64,000 nt of DNA, taken from assembly GCA_949398305.1 (NCBI GenBank), contig CASLVD010000003.1, forward strand, positions 1-64,000, written 5' to 3'. The notes beneath the pieces were generated by a model. The model was not told the origin of the DNA. It saw only the letters and a list, made by a program, of their open reading frames with translations, and did not search any database. The translations under genes were made by a program, and so were the position numbers. Shown piece by piece: positions 57,127-64,000 of the stretch. The stretch is from an uncultured Candidatus Melainabacteria bacterium. GTDB lineage: Bacteria; Cyanobacteriota; Vampirovibrionia; Gastranaerophilales; Gastranaerophilaceae. Every line of letters starts with the position of its first letter. Position 1 is the first letter of the stretch.

Positions 57127-57576
57127 CTATCTCTGGTCTTCAAGCTCTTTTCTCAAATCATCAACGGAAACCCTTACAATCGGGGAGTTTTCGTCTTTTT
57201 TTAGAACACATTGTTTAATTCCGGATTGAACAATAAATCTTTTACATAATATACAAATGAAATTATGTCCCCAAATATAAATAGTTGCATCTTTGCATCT
57301 GTCCTGACCTGCTTGAATTATTGCGTTTTGTTCAGCGTGAATTGAACGACAGGTTTCATATTTAGTACCTGATGGAATATTGTTTTTCATCCTGTAGCAT
57401 TCGCCGCGTTCAACGCAGGATTCTACTTTTGAAGGTGTACCGTTATAACCGGTTGCTTTAATTTTTTTATCCTCACCGACAATTACAGCACCAACCTGTG
57501 CTCTTAAACAATTTGAGCGAGTTGCGCAAGTTTTTGCTAAATCCAGAAAATATTCATCCCACGGTTTGATTTCCAT
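57127..57576 (-). CDS. dCMP/cytidine deaminase family protein (ComEB-like)
   Basis: CATRSNCLRAQVGAVIV; SIHAEQNAIIQAG; zinc-ligand-like ICILCKRFIVQSGI (CxxC). Confidence 0.93.
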   Translation of the reverse strand: MEIKPWDEYFLDLAKTCATRSNCLRAQVGAVIVGEDKKIKATGYNGTPSKVESCVERGECYRMKNNIPSGTKYETCRSIHAEQNAIIQAGQDRCKDATIYIWGHNFICILCKRFIVQSGIKQCVLKKDENSPIVRVSVDDLRKELEDQR

Positions 57577-57588
57577 AATCCGAGCCCC

Positions 57589-58524
57589 CTAATATCTGTT
57601 GTTTCTAATTCCTGTTGTAATAAGTGAGATATTATATTTGTCGGCAAGTTTTGCGATTTTTGTCGAATTAGCACCGTCACCGGCTTCTATAATAAGTCCG
57701 ATTCTACCTTGAATTGCTGCATTTATTACTTCTTCATTTTCTATAACTCCGTCCAATGCCAGAACAGCCTCTTTTGAGTTTTCGCAAGCTAAATCCATAG
57801 CCGCTTCTGCTGCGTCAATGTTGTTTGTTCTTCCCTGTACAATGGCTTTTACCGCTAAATCTTTTGCAATAATTGCAGACTTGCTTTTTGCATATTTTGA
57901 AATCTTCCAGGCAAAAATTGCGTCTTCCGCAAGCTGCTGGGTTGGTTTGGTTTTTCCTGCAACTTTAAAAGATGATTTTGTAAGTTTTGATTGGTTTTGT
58001 TCCTGAACAAGGTAGCCAAACGGAGTAAGTTTAACATCTTGTGTATTAAATCCTAAAACCTCTTGTAACGGGCTTTTTATTTGAATAACATTGATATTGC
58101 TGTTTTTTGTTAAATAATCAAGCGCTTTTTTCTCAAACTGAACTGCGATAAGGTTTCTAACTTTCATTGCAGTAACTTGTTTTGCAATATCTTCTGTTAC
58201 CTCTTTACTGAAACCGATTGTTCCGTCTGTTAATACCATCGGGTCAGTATCAATAACTTTTTCAAAAGCATTTATGGCACTGCTTCCTAAAGCCGCCGCG
58301 CAAATTTGGTTTTCTTTAGCAACTGCTGAAGCGTTTACATCGAAAAATTCAGCTAAAATTTCAACAACTTTTGATAAATTAAGGTAATCAATATATTCTA
58401 ACGCTTCGTTATCGCTTAAAATTTCATACTCAATACCGTTTTCAACAGGAGAAATCGCTGCAGCTTGTGTAATATTTTCGCCAAACGGCAATTCTTTAAA
58501 TTCATTTATTTCAATATTATTCAT
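57589..58524 (-). CDS. Truncated PurH-like protein (AICAR transformylase domain only, degenerate motifs)
   Basis: LPFGENITQAAA, KENQICAAALGSS, AWKISKYAKSKSAIIAKD, DGVIENEEVINAAIQGRIGLIIEAG...ITTGIRNNRY. Confidence 0.82.
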   Translation of the reverse strand: MNNIEINEFKELPFGENITQAAAISPVENGIEYEILSDNEALEYIDYLNLSKVVEILAEFFDVNASAVAKENQICAAALGSSAINAFEKVIDTDPMVLTDGTIGFSKEVTEDIAKQVTAMKVRNLIAVQFEKKALDYLTKNSNINVIQIKSPLQEVLGFNTQDVKLTPFGYLVQEQNQSKLTKSSFKVAGKTKPTQQLAEDAIFAWKISKYAKSKSAIIAKDLAVKAIVQGRTNNIDAAEAAMDLACENSKEAVLALDGVIENEEVINAAIQGRIGLIIEAGDGANSTKIAKLADKYNISLITTGIRNNRY

Positions 58525-58678
58525 AATATCCCTCACTTACACCGCGATAGTAGCATAAACTAATTATGCTATCAAGTTAATAAATCTTAAACTTTATGGT
58601 TGAGATTATTATAAATTTCTTGATAAATTCGCATGTCTTTAATATAATTAAAGTTGTTTAAAACAATATGAGGGAAAG

Positions 58679-59326
58679 ATGGCTATAAACAATATGAATG
58701 ACGGTATGGGTAAAAAGATTGTAGAAGCATTAAAAATGCAGACTTTAGATCATTCTGACGGTGAAGTTTTTATTAATGAAGCATCTGATGATATAGTTGA
58801 AGATACAATGTCTGTTGAATCTGAAACAGATGCATCTGAAGATTCTTTTGTTAATAATGAACCGGAATTTGTTCAACACCCTTCTGAATTGCAGATGAAA
58901 ATACAATCTCAATTGCAGTTTCAAGCGGCAACTCAGCCTCAATCAATTGTAGATACAGCTTTTCAGCAAAGTCTTGTTCAAAATTTAGGAACTTCAGCTT
59001 ATGCTCAGGTTCAAGACGATTTTGACTACCCTGCAAATGTAGCTGTTTTAAAACAGCTTATTGCAAAACTTCCTTCAGGTGTGTCAAAGCAGACAGGTGC
59101 TTTAATCATTAAACAGACAATGGAAGCTCTTGGTATTTCTATGGGAACTGTGTTACAAGAAGCTAAGCATGTTCAGGAAACTTTAACAAATAATTCTGTT
59201 GAATGCCAGAATAATATCGTTGAATACCGTAAACAAATAGGTATTTTAGAAGCTAAATCTCAAAACTATCAAAGACAGGCTGCTGTTATGAATGATATTA
59301 TTAACTTATTTATTCAGACAAGATAG
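58679..59326 (+). CDS. Hypothetical coiled-coil protein
   Basis: ORF with agggaaag upstream; Gln-rich middle and helical C-terminus. Confidence 0.6.
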   Translation: MAINNMNDGMGKKIVEALKMQTLDHSDGEVFINEASDDIVEDTMSVESETDASEDSFVNNEPEFVQHPSELQMKIQSQLQFQAATQPQSIVDTAFQQSLVQNLGTSAYAQVQDDFDYPANVAVLKQLIAKLPSGVSKQTGALIIKQTMEALGISMGTVLQEAKHVQETLTNNSVECQNNIVEYRKQIGILEAKSQNYQRQAAVMNDIINLFIQTR

Positions 59327-59327
59327 T

Positions 59328-59660
59328 TTAAGCTACTTTATAAGAGAATGAAGAAGTGATATGTTTATCAATCATGCCGCGGCAAGATTCCATTTCGGCA
59401 TTGATTTCTTTAAGCTGTTGTTCAAGTGCTTCTTTTTGCATATCAAGTTTTTCTTCAAGAAGTTTCAATTTATATTGACGCTGTTGAAGCTTTTTAGCAA
59501 TCATTGTATCGGATTCATAATCGGTTCCAACTTGAAGCAGATTATTTGCTGAGTTTTGAGCAGTCATTTTTGCCTGTGTAATCAATTGCAATTTCCATTC
59601 GCAATTTGATTGCATTAACCTTAGCTGCCTTAATCTGATGATACCGATTAGTAATCCCAT
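59328..59660 (-). CDS. Coiled-coil hypothetical protein (FliJ-like size/character)
   Basis: 110 aa, heptad-rich KKLQQRQYKLKLLEEKLDMQKEALEQQLKEINAEM. Confidence 0.5.
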   Translation of the reverse strand: MGLLIGIIRLRQLRLMQSNCEWKLQLITQAKMTAQNSANNLLQVGTDYESDTMIAKKLQQRQYKLKLLEEKLDMQKEALEQQLKEINAEMESCRGMIDKHITSSFSYKVA

Positions 59661-59674
59661 TTTGTTTTCCGCCT

Positions 59675-59947
59675 TTACCTTTTTTGATCGAGGTTTGAAC
59701 CTTTTAAGAAATTATGCTGGCTGTTTTCGGCTATCAACTGCTCCATTTTATTTAATTGGTGCCTGTGATAATTAAGCCTGTATTGTGCCATTCTTAATTT
59801 CTTTTTTACCGTCAAAAAATCTTTTATTCCTTCTACAAATGAATTTGCCATTGACTGAACCGGATTTTTTCTGATCATATAATTCTTTGTATAAATCAGG
59901 AAGTCCAAGATTCTTTTTAGATATACGTCTAGAGTTTCGCGAAACAT
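59675..59947 (-). CDS. Hypothetical coiled-coil protein
   Basis: 90-aa basic helical ORF in series with 59328-59660. Confidence 0.5.
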   Translation of the reverse strand: MFRETLDVYLKRILDFLIYTKNYMIRKNPVQSMANSFVEGIKDFLTVKKKLRMAQYRLNYHRHQLNKMEQLIAENSQHNFLKGSNLDQKR

Positions 59948-60103
59948 AATGATTCCTTACACTTTAGACCTACATATATTTAAAAACATTGCGCGGGCGG
60001 AAATTGATATTTTTTATATATCATACGTAATATTTCTTAATATTTTGGTCTTTTTCGTAATACTTTACCCTTAAATATACGGCATAAAATTCTAAAACTT
60101 TAA

Positions 60104-60922
60104 TTATAAGTTTTGAATAGCTTTACTGTCGCTGTCGATACCTTCTTTAAGCATTTTTTTTGCTACATCACCTTGTGTATCAAGCATTTTACAAACTGTT
60201 TCGATGTTTCTTACTTTAGTTGAAAGAATAGTATCAGCGTTTGCTGTAATATTTCCTGATATATTTTGATATGCAGCTAAAGCAGCTGATGTTGTACCTT
60301 GCATTAAGTTACCTAAAACAGTAGTTCCAGCGCCGTATACACCTAAATATGGTGAAATAGCTGTTAAGATACCGCCAAAACCTGAGATACAGCTTGCAAA
60401 CGGCATAACAATATTTGAGGCAATTTTTCCTAAGCCTGTACCTGTTCCGATACCGTAAGCCGCGGCACTTGTAATATCGGCAAGTCCGCTTACACTTGAA
60501 GCGTAACCTGTTGCTTGACCTGATGTAGGGCTTCCCCAACCGTTAAGTATTGATGAAGCTCCGCCTGTAGATAGTCCGTAGATTGAACCGATTGAAGCTG
60601 CACCGCTTGGAAATCCTGAATAATTATATAAAGAGTCAACGCCGTAAGATGAGCCGGTATTTGTCTTAGAATAGTATGAAGTACCTGAAATATTCATTGT
60701 TTCAGAACTTCCAAACAGTGTTGCAAATGAAGACGGAGCAAGTAAACTTGCCATATTGTATAAGAAGCCGCCGGCTGATTCAAAACCTGTACCAGTTCCG
60801 CTTCCTGATACTGTAAGGTCGCGTAATCTGTCATAAGTTTCCCACATCTGGGCTTTTGCGGCAGAACTTGCATCTCCGAATCTGTTTGCTATTACTAAGT
60901 TACTATCGTTTTTATAAGACAT
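60104..60922 (-). CDS. Gly/Ser-rich hypothetical protein with hydrophobic central region
   Basis: ORF; low-complexity Gly/Ser/Tyr middle, helical C-terminus. Confidence 0.65.
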   Translation of the reverse strand: MSYKNDSNLVIANRFGDASSAAKAQMWETYDRLRDLTVSGSGTGTGFESAGGFLYNMASLLAPSSFATLFGSSETMNISGTSYYSKTNTGSSYGVDSLYNYSGFPSGAASIGSIYGLSTGGASSILNGWGSPTSGQATGYASSVSGLADITSAAAYGIGTGTGLGKIASNIVMPFASCISGFGGILTAISPYLGVYGAGTTVLGNLMQGTTSAALAAYQNISGNITANADTILSTKVRNIETVCKMLDTQGDVAKKMLKEGIDSDSKAIQNL

Positions 60923-60955
60923 TTTAACCTCTTTGTGTAAATAATTATTATTTTA

Positions 60956-62011
60956 CTAGCTTTCAAATGTTTTGAATGTGCCTTCAATGTTTTTAGAAAT
61001 GATTTTGTGAACGGCATCCATTTCTGTTTGAAGGGCGTTTTGTTCAGTATCAAGAGCTTTCAATCTTAATTCAAGTGTTCTGTCTTCTGTTTGAATTTGT
61101 TCTGTTTTTGCGTTGATGTCTTGAACTTTTTTCTCATAAGTCTGCTGAGCGTAATTATACTGATTCATTGCATCTTGATAAGCATTATCATCCGTAACAC
61201 TTGTTGCCTGCAAGTCATATACTACACTTGAACCTTCAAGCTGTAATGATGTAGCTCTTCCGCTCGGATCATATTCTATAATACCGTATTTGGAAAGTTC
61301 TTTATTTGTTGTTTGATAATCTGCATAGTATGAGTGAAGTGCATATGATGGATTTTGTCTGCATGCTTCAAGTGAATCATCTGTACTTGCTGTTTGAGAA
61401 ACAAAATTCACTTCATTGCTGTTATCTGTCCACATATAAATGTTATCAAGTGCTGACACGTCACCATTTAATCTGTAATTTTGCCAGTCTTTAGCAAGTT
61501 GAGTATCCGGCCAATCTTTTGCAATTTGATCTAACTGTGCACTATAAGTTCCCCAAGAACCGGTAGAACTTGTGTCTGTTCTATCAACTGTATTTAAGCA
61601 AGATAATTTTTTTGTGCCAACCATGTAGTAGCCTTCTTGTCCTTCTACAGGTGCAACAAATTGAACTTGCGGATTAGATTTTGTATTCCTGATACCTGTG
61701 TATTCGGATATTTGAGAATAATAAGTTACATATGAATTATAATTTATACCGTCAACATCTGTATAATCGGCGTTTTGAATATCAGAGATAGTCTGTGTTG
61801 AATCACCGTTTTTGAATGTATACTGAGTTGTAGTAAAATCAGTGGTGCTAGGTGCTGTTGGAACTTCCATACCATATAGTTGATTCCAAAGTTCTGAACT
61901 CTGGTTGGCAAGAGCGGTTCTTGCCTGATTTATTTGCTGGCCTTCGTATTCAACGTTAGTTTTTCTTGCTGCCAGTGAAATCCATCTGGCTTGTGATGCT
62001 GCCATGCCCAT
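60956..62011 (-). CDS. GMAASQAR-type protein (putative flagellar-axial-like / type III export substrate)
   Basis: MGMAASQARWISLAARKTNVEYEGQQINQARTALANQSSELWNQLY; C-terminal helical LELRLKALDTEQNALQTEMDAVHKIISKNIEGTFKTFES. Confidence 0.65.
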   Translation of the reverse strand: MGMAASQARWISLAARKTNVEYEGQQINQARTALANQSSELWNQLYGMEVPTAPSTTDFTTTQYTFKNGDSTQTISDIQNADYTDVDGINYNSYVTYYSQISEYTGIRNTKSNPQVQFVAPVEGQEGYYMVGTKKLSCLNTVDRTDTSSTGSWGTYSAQLDQIAKDWPDTQLAKDWQNYRLNGDVSALDNIYMWTDNSNEVNFVSQTASTDDSLEACRQNPSYALHSYYADYQTTNKELSKYGIIEYDPSGRATSLQLEGSSVVYDLQATSVTDDNAYQDAMNQYNYAQQTYEKKVQDINAKTEQIQTEDRTLELRLKALDTEQNALQTEMDAVHKIISKNIEGTFKTFES

Positions 62012-62140
62012 TGTGCACTATCTCCTTCTAATTTCTTTTTTATTCTGCCTTTTTCAAGGTTTTAATTATATTTTTTTAAAAGTCAATATAATCTATTCAA
62101 ATTATACGGTATATATTAATATTTATGAATCGATTTTGTT

Positions 62141-62167
62141 AAAAATCAACTATATAGTTGATTTTTT
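62141..62167. terminator. Hairpin/terminator-like
   Basis: aaaaatcaactatatagttgatttttt. Confidence 0.6.
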
Positions 62168-62260
62168 GAGCCGGTAAAATAATTTATTTCTTAAAAACTT
62201 TACAGAATTTTTATTTTTCTGATAAAATACTGTTATACTGAATTTAATGAAAGGTATATA

Positions 62261-63628
62261 ATGAAATTTTCTTCATCGTTTAAAGTTGGATTATTAACCT
62301 TAGTTGCGCTGGTATTATTGGTTGGAACTGTTTTGAAAGTAAAGGGCAGAGCCTTTTCTTCTGCTGAAAGGGTTGAAATTCAATTTAAAGATGTTAACGG
62401 CTTAAGACCAGGTGCAGGTGTCCAGATTATGGGGCTTAAAGTCGGTCAGGTTGAAGAAATTATACCTATAGTCAAAGGTGAAGAAAGTTACGTTAATGTG
62501 AAATTTGTTATCACAGATCCGAATGTGAAAATCCCGAGAGCATCATCTTTTTCAATTCAGCAGTCAGGTTTAATCGGCGAGTTATTCTTAGAAATTACTC
62601 CGCCAAAAACTATGGTTATTTATATACCAATGAAGGACAGATATCTTTTACATAAAAACGACCCGGTTCAGATGAAATTAAGTGACAAATATTACGATGT
62701 CGGCTTGATTAAATCCGTTGATGTTGTTTCAAAAGATTCGCTTCCATATAATTATAAAGGAAATATTAAAACACCTTATGCGTATAAAGTTAGTTATTTT
62801 ATAAATCTTCCGGGGTTGATTTTACCGGACTTTTTAACAGGTTCAGCGGTATCAGACGGAGAATCTCACAAATTAAGACTTGTTCCGCTTGACGAAATGC
62901 CGCTTGCTTATCCAAAGCAAAATTCACCTTATACAATTATTGAACCTATGAGATTGTCTGACTTTATGGATTGGCAGTATAAAGCAGCTGAAACTTTAAC
63001 TGAAACCAATAAAAAAGTTAATGAAATTCTTACAGATGACACAATCGCTGATTTGAAAAAAACGATTGCTAATTTGGATGCTTTGACAGCTAAATCTAAT
63101 GAAACTCTCGGCAAAGTTGATACATTGTTAGAATCTTCAAAATCAGATATTGAACTATTGCTTACAATGACCCAGCAAGCTACAGATGATTTTTCAAAAC
63201 TTTCTCATAATGTTAATAACATAATCGGCGATGCTCAGTTTAAGAAAACTATGATGTCTACAGCAGACTCTGTTGACAGACTTGCGCAAAATCTTAACAA
63301 GGTTATGGATGCGGCTGATGCTGAACAAACCGGTAAAAATTTAAAAATTATAGCTGAAAATCTTTCACAAATCAGTGAAAGCGTAAATTCTATGACAAAA
63401 GATGATAAGCTGAAAAATCAGTTAACAAATGCTATTACTAATGTAAATTGTGCAATGGCAGAGGTTGCAACAGCGCTGGATACAGTTAACAGAGTTAATC
63501 CTGCTAACCCTAATCAGGCATCAGATTTACAGCAAATTGTTAAAGATACAGTTGTTACGACTTCAAACTTGAGAAAATTCTCAGATAAATTGAACAAAAG
63601 ATTCTTATTGTTCAGATTGTTATTCTAA
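62261..63628 (+). CDS. MlaD/MCE-domain lipid transport protein
   Basis: N-terminal TM; VEIQFKDVNGLRPGAGVQIMGLKVGQVEEI; long helical C-terminus. Confidence 0.93.
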   Translation: MKFSSSFKVGLLTLVALVLLVGTVLKVKGRAFSSAERVEIQFKDVNGLRPGAGVQIMGLKVGQVEEIIPIVKGEESYVNVKFVITDPNVKIPRASSFSIQQSGLIGELFLEITPPKTMVIYIPMKDRYLLHKNDPVQMKLSDKYYDVGLIKSVDVVSKDSLPYNYKGNIKTPYAYKVSYFINLPGLILPDFLTGSAVSDGESHKLRLVPLDEMPLAYPKQNSPYTIIEPMRLSDFMDWQYKAAETLTETNKKVNEILTDDTIADLKKTIANLDALTAKSNETLGKVDTLLESSKSDIELLLTMTQQATDDFSKLSHNVNNIIGDAQFKKTMMSTADSVDRLAQNLNKVMDAADAEQTGKNLKIIAENLSQISESVNSMTKDDKLKNQLTNAITNVNCAMAEVATALDTVNRVNPANPNQASDLQQIVKDTVVTTSNLRKFSDKLNKRFLLFRLLF

Positions 63629-63631
63629 AAT

Positions 63632-64000
63632 ATGTTAAATTTAAAGACAAAAATTACTCAAATTCACTACCAAAGAGAACCAGAAGGAATTTTATTTGAT
63701 TTTTTGAAGTTCTGTTCGTTTTTTTACGGAATTGGAAGCGGTTTAAAAAACTTTTTCTATGATAAAAAATTTATAAAACCTAAAAAAGTTGATGCTTATG
63801 TTATTTCAGTCGGTAATATGACAACAGGCGGGGTTGGTAAAACTCCTGTTGTTGCGGAAATCGCAAAGTTTGTAATATCAGCAGGTAAAAAAACAGCTAT
63901 AATTTCGCGCGGCTACGGCGGTCGTTTGAGTAATCGTAAAATCAATATGATTTCAGACGGTGAAAGAATTTATTTTGATGCTATTCAAGCCGGTGATGAG
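63632..64000 (+). CDS. lpxK: Tetraacyldisaccharide 4'-kinase (partial, runs off window)
   Basis: [25 protein letters not shown]...IISRGYGGR. Confidence 0.92.
   Translation, partial: MLNLKTKITQIHYQREPEGILFDFLKFCSFFYGIGSGLKNFFYDKKFIKPKKVDAYVISVGNMTTGGVGKTPVVAEIAKFVISAGKKTAIISRGYGGRLSNRKINMISDGERIYFDAIQAGDE

Noticed and set aside
1-64000. CRISPR array or cas genes
   Set aside because: No regularly spaced direct repeats or Cas motifs noticed by eye
1-64000. Prophage or IS transposase
   Set aside because: No transposase, integrase or phage structural genes recognised; only short palindromic repeats

Overview
The window is AT-rich, gene-dense chromosomal DNA. It most likely comes from a gut-type non-photosynthetic cyanobacterial relative (Vampirovibrionia/Melainabacteria, Gastranaerophilales-like). 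This placement rests on an RpaB-like response regulator, expanded 'FTLAEVLITLG' prepilins and the overall gene repertoire; no 16S rRNA is present to confirm it. Core content includes tsaD, gap, gatB, rny, a YmdB-type phosphoesterase, a PHP-domain protein, bifunctional rel, purA, etfBA next to an NfnA-like subunit, the murF-mraY-murD-ftsW-murG block, rplU-rpmA, tRNA-His(GTG), FlhA/FliH/FliG-position/FliF/FliE, an exported GH13 enzyme, an MlaD/MCE protein and a partial lpxK. The most interesting accessory signals are: (1) a compact flagellar-type type III export block with a divergent FliG-position protein and no filament or motor genes in view, followed about 6 kb away by lineage-specific coiled-coil and GMAASQAR-type proteins that may be substrates; (2) an 1101-aa EF-hand / glycine-zipper / calpain-like protease ORF containing a G9 tract; (3) a second G9 tract at the start of a prepilin gene, where +1 G would fuse the start codon through about 90 codons of repeat-derived DNA to the prepilin signal; (4) a short F-[TKQ]-[GA] motif near the N-termini of several otherwise unrelated proteins lacking signal peptides; (5) prepilin leader regions that appear to accumulate insertions. 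All homology statements come from reading motifs by eye; no database search was run.
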